Source: CALFMR01 sp035550595 (GTDB lineage: Bacteria; Acidobacteriota; Vicinamibacteria; Vicinamibacterales; SCN-69-37). Taken from it: DNA of 49,121 bases. The position numbers and the translations under genes were made by a program. Positions 32,374 through 40,744 of this stretch are shown here, in pieces. The stretch lies in assembly GCA_035550595.1 (NCBI GenBank), contig DASZOV010000041.1:1-49121 (forward strand), in the 5' to 3' direction. Every line of letters begins with the position of its first letter. Positions within the stretch are counted from its first letter, which is position 1. The notes below the pieces were generated by a model. The model was not told the origin of the DNA. It saw only the letters and a list, made by a program, of their open reading frames with translations, and made no database searches.

Positions 32374-32381
32374 ACTATAAT
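32374..32381. promoter_or_regulatory. Overlapping divergent -10 boxes
   Basis: ACTATAAT reads as TATAAT on the plus strand (32376-32381, 17 bases before GTG 32399) and as TATAGT on the minus strand (32379-32374, 6 bases before GTG 32367). Neither side has a clear -35. One AT-rich core thus may serve both the GT-C and GT2 genes. Confidence 0.5.
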
Positions 32382-32398
32382 TCACGGCTCTGACCCAC

Positions 32399-34150
32399 GT
32401 GTCGCGCGCTGCTGCCGCTGTCCTGCTCGTGATCCTCGTCGCGGGCGCCGCCGCGCGGACGGCCTGGTTACGGTCCGATCCGGCGATCGCCGGCGGCGTC
32501 GGCGTCGTGTGGCACGACGAAGGCGCGTGGGCGCACAACGCGCGCAATCGCGCGCTCTGGGGCGCCTGGCGGACCGACGACTGGAATCCCGTCTACGTCG
32601 CGCCGGTGTTCACGGCGCTCGAGTACGCGTCGTTCCGCACGTTCGGCGTCGGCACGTGGCAGGCGCGCGCGGTGTCAGTGGCCGCAGGCCTGCTCGCCAT
32701 CCTCGCGGTGTTCATCGGTCTCGACGCGCTGGCCACCCGTCGAGCGGCGCTCGTCGGCGCCGCGCTTCTCGCGACGAACTACGTGTTCGTGATGTGGAAC
32801 CGGGCCGCGCTCATGGAATCCACGGTCGCCGCGGCGATGGTCGTGAGCTGGGCCGCGCTCGCCGTGTCCGATCGTCGTCCCTTGTTCGGACTCGCCGCCG
32901 GCGGCGCTGCCGCGGTCGCATGGTTCACGAAAGCCTCGGCCGCCGCGTTCGTCGCGGCGCTCGTGCTGACGGCCGCGCTTTCGATCTGGAATGCGCGCGG
33001 CACGTCGCTTCACGCGGCGATTGACGTTCGCCTATTCGAAGCGCGCCGGCGACGGAGCGTCGCACTCTGGACGCTCGCCGGCCTCGTCGTCGTCTTCGGC
33101 GTGATCGGCCTGTGGTTCGTCCTACCTCACTGGACGGACTATCGCTTCTACAACTGGCAGATGAGCGTCGAGCGGAAGCCGTCCTACACGCTGCACGCGC
33201 TCGTCGACCGCGCGTCGTGGCTGCCGGTCGTGCAGCGGCTCTTCAGCAAGATGGGGATCGAGGTCCTCTTCGGTGCCGCCGGGCTCGTCGCGATTGCCGC
33301 GCGCTGGCGGACGTCGCGTCCGGCGGATCGACTGCTCCTCTTGTGGCTTGTCATCGGCATGGCCGAGCTCGTCGTCCATGACTCGGGCAACGAGCGGCGC
33401 TACGTGATGTTCGTGCCGATCTTCGTCATCGCCGCCGCGCGAGCGTTGACGTCGGCGTCCACGCTCGTCCCCGCATCAATCGCCGCGGCGCCCTGGCGGA
33501 CGCGACTCTTGGCCGTGCCGCTCGTCGCGCTCCTCGCCTATCTCGTGTTCGGAACGGCGCTGCGTCCACTTTTCGCGGCCGACATCCTCGCCGGCCACCT
33601 GTCGGGCATCACTCGTCTCTCCGCCGCGCTCGCACTCGCCGCAACCCTCCTCGTCATCGTCTCGTGGCGCAGGACGATGGCGACCGTCGGACAGCGGCGG
33701 ATGCCGGGGCGCGTCGCGGCCGTGCTCATCGCACTCTGCCTCGTGAGCGACGCGTGGCAATTCGCGGCCTGGGCGCGCGTGCGGGCGCATCACAACTACG
33801 ACGCGTCGGTCGCGATCGGCCAACTCCTGCCGGCGGGCACGCTCGTCCAGGGCAAGCTCGCGAACGGCCTGTCGCTCGACAATCGCATTCAGCCAATGTT
33901 CGTCGGCAACGGGTTCGGCAACTACGCGAACCGGTTCGACGCGGGCCAGGGCCGCTATATACTCACCTACGATTTGCCTCGCATCGGCTACGAAAGCTCC
34001 GACGGATCGGGCCTGATTCAGGGCATCCTGGATCATTTCCCGCGGCACCGGACGATCGCGACCTTCGAGGTGGACGAGACGGCCGGCGCCGACGAGGCCG
34101 CGCTCATCGACAAGTTTCCCGACACCCCGCCGCCGCATGCGCGAGATTAG
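32399..34150 (+). CDS. GT-C family membrane glycosyltransferase (PMT-like)
   Basis: 583 residues from GTG 32399. About eleven helices; VVWHDEGAWAHNARNR in the first loop has the acidic pair of GT-C catalysis and NPVYVAPVFTALEYASFR follows. LLATNYVFVMWNRAALMES and FTKASAAAFVAAL match other PMT-related proteins. A soluble tail of about 110 residues ends the chain. It overlaps the methyltransferase start by 14 bases. Divergent from a GT2 gene. Confidence 0.87.
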   Translation: MSRAAAAVLLVILVAGAAARTAWLRSDPAIAGGVGVVWHDEGAWAHNARNRALWGAWRTDDWNPVYVAPVFTALEYASFRTFGVGTWQARAVSVAAGLLAILAVFIGLDALATRRAALVGAALLATNYVFVMWNRAALMESTVAAAMVVSWAALAVSDRRPLFGLAAGGAAAVAWFTKASAAAFVAALVLTAALSIWNARGTSLHAAIDVRLFEARRRRSVALWTLAGLVVVFGVIGLWFVLPHWTDYRFYNWQMSVERKPSYTLHALVDRASWLPVVQRLFSKMGIEVLFGAAGLVAIAARWRTSRPADRLLLLWLVIGMAELVVHDSGNERRYVMFVPIFVIAAARALTSASTLVPASIAAAPWRTRLLAVPLVALLAYLVFGTALRPLFAADILAGHLSGITRLSAALALAATLLVIVSWRRTMATVGQRRMPGRVAAVLIALCLVSDAWQFAAWARVRAHHNYDASVAIGQLLPAGTLVQGKLANGLSLDNRIQPMFVGNGFGNYANRFDAGQGRYILTYDLPRIGYESSDGSGLIQGILDHFPRHRTIATFEVDETAGADEAALIDKFPDTPPPHARD

Positions 34151-34973
34151 CGACGAGCGCATCAAGGCGCACGCCGACCTGCGGTTTCGATCCGAGTACG
34201 ACTACGCGCTCTTCGAGTACTACCGCAGCGCGAAGGTGATCGCGTTCCTCGAGCGCGCCGGCGTCGCGATCGACGGCCGTGTGCTCGACGCGGGCTGTGG
34301 CGGCGGCGGCATGCCGCTCTCGCTCGCCGAGCACGCGCGCTTCGTCGTCGGCATCGACCCAATCGATCGCTTCGGCGACGCGGGCGTCCGGCTCGCGCGC
34401 GAGCGCGGGCTCACGAACCTGCGGTTCGCGCGCGCTGATGGCCTGGCGCTGCCCTTCACGGCGGCCTGCTTCGATCTGGTCCTGTCGCACGCGGTCATCG
34501 AGCACGTGCCCAACGCGACGCAATATCTCCGCGAGTGCCGACGCGTGCTCGCGGCTGGCGGGCGTTGCTATCTATCGACCGCGCCGTACCTGTCATTCGC
34601 GGGCGCGCACCTGCCGCGGCTCCGCGTGCCGGTGCCGCTGCACCTGGTCGTCGGCCGCCGCGCCGCGTTCCGCACGTTTCAGATCCTCGCGCGCCGCGCG
34701 CCGTGGACGCTGCGCGAGCCCGCGCACGAGAACTCGTTCATCCGTGACGCGCGCCGGGGTATCGTCAAGCATGACGACCTGTTGGAGAAAGTTCGCGTGA
34801 CGCGACTGCGCCGGCAGATTGCCGATGCGGGTCTGCGCATCATTCGTGAAGAACTGCACGTAACCGGGACCGTCCGCCGGCTGCCGGGGCCCATCGGACG
34901 ATGGCTGCGCGACAGCGCGCTGACGCAGGACGCGCTCATCAGTAATATCGAATACGTGCTGGCCGCCGCCTGA
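34137..34973 (+). CDS. Class I SAM-dependent methyltransferase
   Basis: 278 residues. VLDAGCGGGGMPLSLAEHA (about 49-67) is motif I for S-adenosylmethionine, FARADGLALPF the acidic-strand region and FDLVLSHAVIEHVPN motif post-I to II, followed by CRRVLAAGGRCYLS. A C-terminal part of about 130 residues after FAGAHLPRLR is less familiar. In this setting it may O-methylate a sugar or a lipid carrier; the substrate cannot be inferred from motifs. Confidence 0.93.
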   Translation: MREISDERIKAHADLRFRSEYDYALFEYYRSAKVIAFLERAGVAIDGRVLDAGCGGGGMPLSLAEHARFVVGIDPIDRFGDAGVRLARERGLTNLRFARADGLALPFTAACFDLVLSHAVIEHVPNATQYLRECRRVLAAGGRCYLSTAPYLSFAGAHLPRLRVPVPLHLVVGRRAAFRTFQILARRAPWTLREPAHENSFIRDARRGIVKHDDLLEKVRVTRLRRQIADAGLRIIREELHVTGTVRRLPGPIGRWLRDSALTQDALISNIEYVLAAA

Positions 34974-35014
34974 CGCCGCGGGCCCGCACGGCAACCGACA
35001 ACCACGCGCTCACC

Positions 35015-36061
35015 ATGGCCGAAATCGACCGCTACCGCTCGGAGGACCGCCGCCAGGTCGACGCGCTGTACCGCCGCGTGTTCGGTCCCGATGCCGCCGA
35101 GGCGAACCGGCTCCGGTGGGAGTGGCAGTATCGCCTCAACCCGCACATGCCGAGCGACGGCCCGCTCATCTGGCTCGCGCGCGAAGGCACGACCATCGTC
35201 GGCCAGTACGCGACGATGCCCGTGCGGCTGTCGCTCGCGGGCCGTGAGATCGACGCGTCGTGGGGCATGGACGTCATGGTCGCGCCCGAGCGCCAGCGGC
35301 AGGGGCTCGGCGACAAGCTCTTCCGCACGTGGGATCGCCACACGGGCGCGTCGCTCGGCCTCGGTCTGTCGGACGCGTCCTATCGGCTGTTCCAGAAGAT
35401 GGGCTGGCCGAACGTTGGTCCCGTGCCGTGTTTCGTCAAGCCGCTCAGCCGCCGCGCGCTGCGGCGGCCCACGTGGCCGGTCGGCCTGAACCGTTTCGTC
35501 TCGTACATCACGCTGCCCTGGGTGCGACTCGTCGCACGCCCGCGTCCGTTGCAGGGCGAAGTTCGGCCGATCCATTCCTTCGACGACAGCTTCACGCGGC
35601 TGTGGGAACGGCTGAGCGGCCGGTTCGCGTTCGCCGTGCGCCGCGACGCACCGTATTTGAACTGGAAGTACACGCAGGCGCCGCACGTCCGTTACTCGGT
35701 TGCCGCGCTCGTGCGCGACGATGGCGAAGCCGCAGGCTACGTTGTGTACCGTCACATCCAGGAACCGCGAGGGCGCGTGACGCTGCTCGTGGATTTCCTC
35801 GCCGACCCGGACGACACGGCGGGCATCGTCACGCTCCTGCGCTGGGTCGATCGCGAGGCGCGCGCGGCCGACACGGACAAGATCCGCACGTTCGCCACGC
35901 ACGACGCGTTCAAACGGCTGCTGCGCAAGTCCGGCTACTACTCGGTGAAGTCGACGATGGAGCTCGTCGCCAAGGTGAATGGGGCTGACGTCCCGTCCGC
36001 GTTCTACGAGACGCCGGCCGACTGGCACGTGACGCTCGGCGATTCCGATCAGGATCGATGA
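35015..36061 (+). CDS. GNAT family N-acetyltransferase
   Basis: 348 residues from ATG 35015. An N-terminal GNAT domain: YRSEDRRQVDALYRRVFG, GQYATMPVRLSLAG, VMVAPERQRQGLGDKLFRTW with the R/Q-x-x-G-x-G/A acetyl-CoA loop (about 92-98). The second half (about 190-320) looks like a second GNAT-like or related fold with RFAFAVRRDAPYLNWKYTQA. Length is twice that of a simple GNAT. Gene stop overlaps the deacetylase start (ATGA). Likely acylates an amino sugar or lipid; not proven. Confidence 0.85.
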   Translation: MAEIDRYRSEDRRQVDALYRRVFGPDAAEANRLRWEWQYRLNPHMPSDGPLIWLAREGTTIVGQYATMPVRLSLAGREIDASWGMDVMVAPERQRQGLGDKLFRTWDRHTGASLGLGLSDASYRLFQKMGWPNVGPVPCFVKPLSRRALRRPTWPVGLNRFVSYITLPWVRLVARPRPLQGEVRPIHSFDDSFTRLWERLSGRFAFAVRRDAPYLNWKYTQAPHVRYSVAALVRDDGEAAGYVVYRHIQEPRGRVTLLVDFLADPDDTAGIVTLLRWVDREARAADTDKIRTFATHDAFKRLLRKSGYYSVKSTMELVAKVNGADVPSAFYETPADWHVTLGDSDQDR

Positions 36062-37059
36062 CTGACGGCCGTGTGCCCGCGCTCCTCGTCGCCATCGACA
36101 CCGAGGGCGACAACCAGTGGGACGCCGAGGCGCGCCGCCATCAGACGTTCGAGAACATCTACGCACTCGATCGCCTGCACGACTTCTTCGCCCGCCACGA
36201 CGTCCACCCCACGTACGTCGTCACCCATCCCGTCGCGACCGATCCGCGATCGGCCGACGTGCTCGGGCGGCTCCTCGCGCGCGGCGATTGTGAGATCGGC
36301 GCGCACCATCACGCGTGGGAGACGCCGCCATGCGAGCCCGCGGACGTCGACCGCCATCCGTACGCACTGTCGCTGCCGATCGAGCAGTTCGAGGCGCAGC
36401 TCGCCTCGCTGACCGACGCGATTACGGCGGCCGTCGGCAAGAAGCCCGTCTCGTATCGATCGGGCCGGTTCGGCTTCTCGGCGGCACACGTCTCGCCGCT
36501 CGAGGCGCAGGGCTATCTCGTCGACTCGAGCGTGGCGCCGCTCTTCTACGAAGCGCACAAGCAGGGCCCGGACTTCGTCGGCGCGCCGCTCACGCCGTAC
36601 TTTCTGGCCTATGACGACGCGACGCGGCCGGGGTCGAGCAACGTGCTGGAGCTGCCCATCTCGGCCGCGCTCAATCGGCGCGTGCCGGCGTGGATCGAGC
36701 GCGCGTACGGCCGCGCGCCGTGGCCGTACACGACCAAGCGCGTGCTGCGCCTGTCGCGCGTCGCACAGGTGCGATGGCTGCGGCCGTCCTACAGCTCGGC
36801 GGAGGACATGATCGCGCTCGTCGATCAGCTCCTGCGCCGCGACGCGCCCATCCTCAACCTGCTCTTCCATTCGAGCGAAGCCATCGTCGGCGGCAGCCCG
36901 TACAACCGGACCGACGCCGAGCTCGACGCGTTCTTCGATCGGCTGTCGCGCGTCCTGCGGCACGCGCGCGAGCGCGGCGCCCAGCCGATGACGTTCGAGG
37001 CGTTCCATCGCCGCATGATCAGCGCGCCCTATCCACGGCCAGCGCGCGCGCTCGCCTGA
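36058..37059 (+). CDS. Polysaccharide deacetylase-like (NodB-fold, WalW-like) protein
   Basis: 333 residues from ATG 36058. LLVAIDTEGDNQWD (about 8-21) holds the metal Asp of carbohydrate-esterase-4-like proteins; HPTYVVTHPVA, EIGAHHHAWETPP (about 80-92) with the metal-binding His pair, SYRSGRFGF and LLFHSSEAIVGGSPYN are typical. No signal peptide, so cytoplasmic, as in WalW-type proteins of wall/glycan loci. Probable reaction: removing an acetyl group from an amino-sugar intermediate. Confidence 0.88.
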   Translation: MTDGRVPALLVAIDTEGDNQWDAEARRHQTFENIYALDRLHDFFARHDVHPTYVVTHPVATDPRSADVLGRLLARGDCEIGAHHHAWETPPCEPADVDRHPYALSLPIEQFEAQLASLTDAITAAVGKKPVSYRSGRFGFSAAHVSPLEAQGYLVDSSVAPLFYEAHKQGPDFVGAPLTPYFLAYDDATRPGSSNVLELPISAALNRRVPAWIERAYGRAPWPYTTKRVLRLSRVAQVRWLRPSYSSAEDMIALVDQLLRRDAPILNLLFHSSEAIVGGSPYNRTDAELDAFFDRLSRVLRHARERGAQPMTFEAFHRRMISAPYPRPARALA

Positions 37060-37072
37060 TCGACGGATCGCG

Positions 37073-38242
37073 ATGCGCATCTGTCACGTGTCGCCGCACC
37101 TGCCGCCCGACCAGGCGGCGAACGCGATCCTGCCCGCGCAGCTCGGCGCATGGGCGCGCGCGCGGGGAGACGACGTCACGTTCGTCGCGATGGCGCCGTC
37201 ACAGGGCCGCGAAGGCGATGACAACGCGCTGGCCGGACCGGTCGCGCGCGTGACGGCGCGGCGATCGGAGTCGACGGCCGTGCGGCTGCTGCGCATCGAC
37301 ACGTGGACGCGGACGCGCGCCGTGACGGACGCGCTCGCGCGCATGGCTGGCGACGCCGACATCCTGCACCTGCACAGCAACGGCCTCATCATCGAAGTCG
37401 CGGCGGCATGGGCGGCGCGGCGCGGCGTGCCGTACGTGCTCACGCTCTACGGGACCGAGATCTGGCACTATCGCCGGCGTCGGCCGATCGATCCGTTTCG
37501 TCGCGCGTACTTCGGCGCGGCCGAAGTCACCTTCTATAGCCAGGGATTGCTCGACCGCGCGCGCGAGCTCGGTCTCGATCGTGCCGATCTCGAGACCATC
37601 TATCCGGCCGTGAATCCGGCCTTCGCGCCCGCCGATTCAGCCGCGCGCGCGAAGGCCCGCGCCTCGCTCGGCATCGGCGAGCCGCTCGTCGTTCTCAACG
37701 TCAAACGGCTGCACGAGCTCGCCGGCCAGCGGTTCCTCATCGAGGCCTTTGCCCGCATTGCACGGCGCCGGAGCGACGTGCGGCTCGTCATCTGCGGCAC
37801 CGGTCCGTTGAAAGACGCACTCATTGATCAGGCGCATCGCGAGGGCGTCGCTGACCGCGTGACGTTCACGGGTCTCGTCGGCAACGATCGCGTCGCTGCG
37901 TACGCGGCCGTGGCCGACGTCTTCGCGCTCCCGTCGCTGCTCGAAGCGCTCCCGACCGTCGCGGTTGAGGCGCTCGCAGCCGGCACGCCGGTCGTCTCGG
38001 CCGACCATCCCGGCGGCGTCGAACTGCACGGGCTTTTCGGCGACGACGTCCGCGTGGTGCCGCGGGAGGATGTGGGCGCGCTCGAACGCGAGATCGATGC
38101 GGCGCTGGCTTCCCCGAGGCGTGTTGCACCGGCGACGCGGCGTCTCGTCGACGAACGATTCAGCCCGGCCGCCATCGAGGCGGCCTACAATGCCGTGTAC
38201 GCGCGCATCGGGCGCGACCGCGTCCATCCGCGCCATTCGTAG
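37073..38242 (+). CDS. GT4 family glycosyltransferase
   Basis: 389 residues from ATG 37073, 13 bases after the deacetylase. MRICHVSPHLPPDQAANAIL opens a GT-B N-domain; LTLYGTEIWHYRR, LETIYPAVNPAF (hinge), VVLNVKRLHELAGQRFLIEA, VTFTGLVGNDRVAAYAAVAD and FALPSLLEALPTVAVEALAA with GTPVVSADHPGGVEL make the C-domain. E-x7-E is present in LLEALPTVAVEAL. Cytoplasmic retaining transferase; last sugar-transfer gene of this block. Confidence 0.93.
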   Translation: MRICHVSPHLPPDQAANAILPAQLGAWARARGDDVTFVAMAPSQGREGDDNALAGPVARVTARRSESTAVRLLRIDTWTRTRAVTDALARMAGDADILHLHSNGLIIEVAAAWAARRGVPYVLTLYGTEIWHYRRRRPIDPFRRAYFGAAEVTFYSQGLLDRARELGLDRADLETIYPAVNPAFAPADSAARAKARASLGIGEPLVVLNVKRLHELAGQRFLIEAFARIARRRSDVRLVICGTGPLKDALIDQAHREGVADRVTFTGLVGNDRVAAYAAVADVFALPSLLEALPTVAVEALAAGTPVVSADHPGGVELHGLFGDDVRVVPREDVGALEREIDAALASPRRVAPATRRLVDERFSPAAIEAAYNAVYARIGRDRVHPRHS

Positions 38243-38245
38243 GGA
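38241..38245 (+). promoter_or_regulatory. Shine-Dalgarno AGGGA fixing the yqeY-like start
   Basis: AGGGA overlaps the GT4 stop and lies 6 bases before ATG 38252. A TTG two codons earlier is inside this spacing and is rejected. Confidence 0.5.
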
Positions 38246-38251
38246 TTGCCC

Positions 38252-38704
38252 ATGCCCACCCTGTTCGATCAAGTCACCCACGACATCGCCGATGCGATGC
38301 GCCAGAAGGACCAGGCGACGCTCGCGCCGCTGCGCATGCTGAAGGCCGCGCTGATGAACCGCGAGGTCGAGAAGGGCCGCGCGCTCGACGAGGCCGAGTC
38401 GATCCAGGTCGTCAACTCGCTCGTCAAGCAGCGTCGCGACTCGGTCGAGCAATTCCGCGCCGGCGGGCGGACCGATTTGGCGGACCGCGAGCAGGCGGAA
38501 CTGGAATTCCTCCAGCGCTACCTGCCGCCAGCCGCTGACGAGGCGGCGATCGCGCAGGCCATCGAGGCCGCGATTGCCGAAACCGGGGCCGCCAGTCCGA
38601 AAGACATGGGCAAAGTGATGAAGGCCGTGACGGCCAAACTGGCGGGCCAGACGGTCGACGGCCGGGCGCTCAGCGAGGCCGTGAAGAAAAAACTGGCGGG
38701 CTAG
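38252..38704 (+). CDS. GatB/YqeY domain-containing protein
   Basis: 150 residues from ATG 38252 with AGGGA ahead. The whole chain is the YqeY fold: ADAMRQKDQATLAPLRMLKA, ALDEAESIQVVNSLVKQRRD, QAELEFLQRYLPPAADEA and GAASPKDMGKVMKAVTAKLA. It resembles the C-terminal tRNA-binding domain of GatB and is common in bacteria, but its role is not well defined; a link to tRNA-dependent amidation or quality control is inferred from the fold. Ends ahead of a strong terminator (38780-38814). Confidence 0.95.
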   Translation: MPTLFDQVTHDIADAMRQKDQATLAPLRMLKAALMNREVEKGRALDEAESIQVVNSLVKQRRDSVEQFRAGGRTDLADREQAELEFLQRYLPPAADEAAIAQAIEAAIAETGAASPKDMGKVMKAVTAKLAGQTVDGRALSEAVKKKLAG

Positions 38705-38712
38705 CGGCCGCC

Positions 38713-38739
38713 AAACTTTTTCCAGAAGGCCTCGTCTAA
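38713..38739 (+). promoter_or_regulatory. ECF-sigma-type promoter-like pair
   Basis: AAACTTTTT (38713-38721) and CGTCTAA (38733-38739), with 16 bases between AAC and CGTC. This is the spacing and style of ECF sigma promoters (AAC in the -35, CGTC or TCTAA in the -10). No ECF sigma gene is in the window to test it. Confidence 0.4.
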
Positions 38740-38744
38740 CCCCA

Positions 38745-38814
38745 TTGAAAGGCGCGAGCCTCTCATCCATCCTCCGGGCGGGGGCCTCAATCGCAGGGGT
38801 TGAGGCCCCCTTTT
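38745..38814 (+). ncRNA. Candidate small RNA, about 70 nt
   Basis: Starts 6-9 bases after the ECF-like -10 and ends at the T-run of the terminator. It has a short hairpin AGGC-GCGA-GCCT (38750-38761, GNRA-type tetraloop), then an unpaired CT-rich stretch with ATCCTCC (38769-38775), complementary to a Shine-Dalgarno, then the terminator stem. No similar known RNA is recalled. It could also just be the untranslated tail of the yqeY transcript. Confidence 0.3.
38780..38814 (+). terminator. Rho-independent terminator
   Basis: An 11-bp perfect stem: GGGGGCCTCAA (38780-38790) pairs with TTGAGGCCCCC (38800-38810), loop of nine bases, followed by TTTT (38811-38814). Ends the yqeY-like transcript and the candidate small RNA. 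Confidence 0.93.
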
Positions 38815-38874
38815 AACTTTCGCGCCAGCTTTTTGGCGAGCCCGTTCGCAGCGCTGCGGCGCTTGCTAGGTTGC

Positions 38875-39113
38875 TGTCATCTTCTTTTGCAATGCGTTGG
38901 GGCCCCACCCCCAACGCTACGCGCTTCGCCGCCCTCGCTTCGCTCGGGGGCTCGCGGTGTCATCTTTTTTTGTTCTGTCCGCTGTCCCCTGTCCTGTCAT
39001 CTTCTTTGCAGTGGCGCGGGGCCCCACCCCCGCGCTACGCGCTTCGGCACCCTCGCTTCGCTCGGGGCCTCGCGGTGTCATCTTTTTTTGTTCTGTCCGC
39101 TGTCCCCTGTCTT
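38875..39113. repeat. Two tandem copies of a 120-base hairpin repeat
   Basis: Copy 1 starts at 38875 and copy 2 at 38995 (both TGTCATCTTC..); the flanks are nearly identical (CTACGCGCTTCG, CTCGCTTCGCTCGGG, TGTCATCTTTTTTTGTTCTG). Each has a hairpin around the fixed loop CCCCAC: GCGTTGGGG/CCCCAACGC (38894-38902, 38909-38917) in copy 1 and GCGCGGGG/CCCCGCGC (39014-39021, 39028-39035) in copy 2. The stem differs in both arms in step. Confidence 0.88.
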
Positions 39114-39128
39114 CTGTCTTCCGTCCAG

Positions 39129-39134
39129 TACAAT
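39129..39134 (+). promoter_or_regulatory. TACAAT -10-like box 9 bases before murJ
   Basis: TACAAT precedes ATG 39144 by 9 bases, implying a leaderless or nearly leaderless transcript. No Shine-Dalgarno precedes the ATG. No clear -35. Confidence 0.4.
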
Positions 39135-39143
39135 CGCCGGCTG

Positions 39144-40736
39144 ATGTCGCCGATGCGTTCGCCCGGACAGGGCACGGCGGGCCGACGCCTGTCGATTTCC
39201 GCCCTGCTCGTCGCGGCGGGCATGTTTCTCAGCCGCATCGCGGGTTACGCGCGGACGGTGTTGTTCTCGGCGATCTTCGGCGTCGAGTCGTCGGCGGCCG
39301 ACGCCTTCAACCAGGCCTTCAAGATCCCGAACTTCCTCCAGAACCTGCTGGGCGAAGGCGCGCTGTCGGCCTCGCTCATCCCGGTCTACTCGGGCCTGTT
39401 GCAGGAAGAAAACCAGGCGCGCGCGGATCGCGTGGCGCGCGCGGTGCTGAGCGTCCTCGCGCTCGTCACGGCGGTCATCGTGCTGGCCGGCCTCGTGTGG
39501 ACGGGACCGCTCGTCAGCGTTCTCGCACCCGGTTTCGAAGGCGCGAAACGCGAGCTCACGATCGAGCTCGTCCGCATCCTCTTCCCCGGTATCGGCCTGC
39601 TGGTGCTGTCGGCCTGGTGCCTGGCCGTTCTCAACAGTCATCACCGCTTTTTCCTATCCTACGTCGCGCCCGTCCTCTGGAACGCGGCCATCATCGTCGC
39701 GCTCGTCATCTATCGACACGCGCCGCAGGACGTGGTCGCGGTCCGCATCGCGTGGGCGGCGACGCTCGGCGCGGCGCTGCAACTCGGCGTGCAGATCGGA
39801 CCGGTCTGGCGGCTCATGGCCGCGCACCGCACACGGACGGGCGAGGACGTCCGCGACACGGTGCGACAGGTGCTGCTCACGTCGCTGCCGGTCATCTTCA
39901 CGCGCGGCGTCGTGCAGGTGAGCGCGTTCGTCGACAGCCAGATCGCGAGTCTCCTGCCGACCGGCGCGGTGACGGCGCTGGCCAATGCGACGCAGCTCTA
40001 TCAGCTTCCGGTCAGCCTGTTTGGAAGCGCCGTGTCCTCGGCCGCATTGCCGAGCCTTTCGGCCGCGAGAGCGCGCGACGGCGCGAGCTCGCTGCGCGCG
40101 CAGCTCGTCACGAGCCAGCGGATGATCACGGTCTTCGTCGTGCCGTCGATGATCGCCTTCATCGCGTTCGGCGACGTGATGATCGGCATGCTCCTCCAGC
40201 GCGGACACTTCACGCGCGGCGACACGCTGTACGTCTGGGGCGTGCTCGCCGGTTCGTCGGTCGGGCTCGTGGCGACGACGGTGGGACGGCTGTACACGAA
40301 TGCGTTCTATGCGCTCGGGGACACACGGACGCCGACGATCTTCGCAGCGACGCGCGTCGCGCTCGCGGCCGGGCTCGGCTATCTCGCCGCGATCCATCTG
40401 CCGCCGGCCGTGGGCGTGACGTCACGCTGGGGCGCGGCCGGTCTCACGGCGTCGGCCGGCCTGGCCGGCTGGGTCGAGTTCACGCTCCTGCGACGCACGA
40501 TTCAGCAGCGCATCGGCGAACTGCCGTCGGCGTTCGCGTTCCTCGCGCGCACGTGGATCGTCGCCGTCGCCGCGGCCGCCGCGGCGAGTGCGCTACGGCT
40601 GGTGTTCTCACTCGATCACCTGATCCTGCGCGGCGTCGTCATGCTCGGCGCGTACGGCGCTCTCTATCTGCTCCTCGCGCACGCCGCGGGGCTGCTGGTG
40701 CTGAAGGATTTTCTGCGGCGCGTGTTCCGACGGTAA
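39144..40736 (+). CDS. murJ: MurJ lipid II flippase
   Basis: 530 residues from ATG 39144. Fourteen helices. The N-terminus has GMFLSRIAGYARTVLFSAIF, and FKIPNFLQNLLGEGALSASL followed by IPVYSGLL is the MurJ/MviN block around the central cavity. FNSHH-like NSHHRFFLSYVAPVLWNAAI and PVSLFGSAVSSAALPSLSA are also hallmarks. MurJ moves lipid-linked peptidoglycan precursor to the outer face of the inner membrane. Stands alone with repeat elements on both sides. Confidence 0.96.
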   Translation: MSPMRSPGQGTAGRRLSISALLVAAGMFLSRIAGYARTVLFSAIFGVESSAADAFNQAFKIPNFLQNLLGEGALSASLIPVYSGLLQEENQARADRVARAVLSVLALVTAVIVLAGLVWTGPLVSVLAPGFEGAKRELTIELVRILFPGIGLLVLSAWCLAVLNSHHRFFLSYVAPVLWNAAIIVALVIYRHAPQDVVAVRIAWAATLGAALQLGVQIGPVWRLMAAHRTRTGEDVRDTVRQVLLTSLPVIFTRGVVQVSAFVDSQIASLLPTGAVTALANATQLYQLPVSLFGSAVSSAALPSLSAARARDGASSLRAQLVTSQRMITVFVVPSMIAFIAFGDVMIGMLLQRGHFTRGDTLYVWGVLAGSSVGLVATTVGRLYTNAFYALGDTRTPTIFAATRVALAAGLGYLAAIHLPPAVGVTSRWGAAGLTASAGLAGWVEFTLLRRTIQQRIGELPSAFAFLARTWIVAVAAAAAASALRLVFSLDHLILRGVVMLGAYGALYLLLAHAAGLLVLKDFLRRVFRR

Positions 40737-40744
40737 GGGCGCTC

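Larger units (their letters stand above)
38705..39143. other. Repeat-rich spacer between yqeY-like gene and murJ
   Basis: No gene here. From left to right it holds an ECF-type promoter-like pair (38713-38739), a candidate small RNA (38745-38814) ending in a terminator, and two copies of a 120-base repeat (38875-39113), then a TACAAT box right before murJ. Some frames run through the repeat but only because its period is a multiple of three. Confidence 0.8.

Noticed and set aside
38871..39143. Extended N-terminus for MurJ through the 120-base repeat
   Set aside because: The extra residues are translated repeat and would be duplicated; MurJ similarity begins just after ATG 39144, where a -10-like box precedes.
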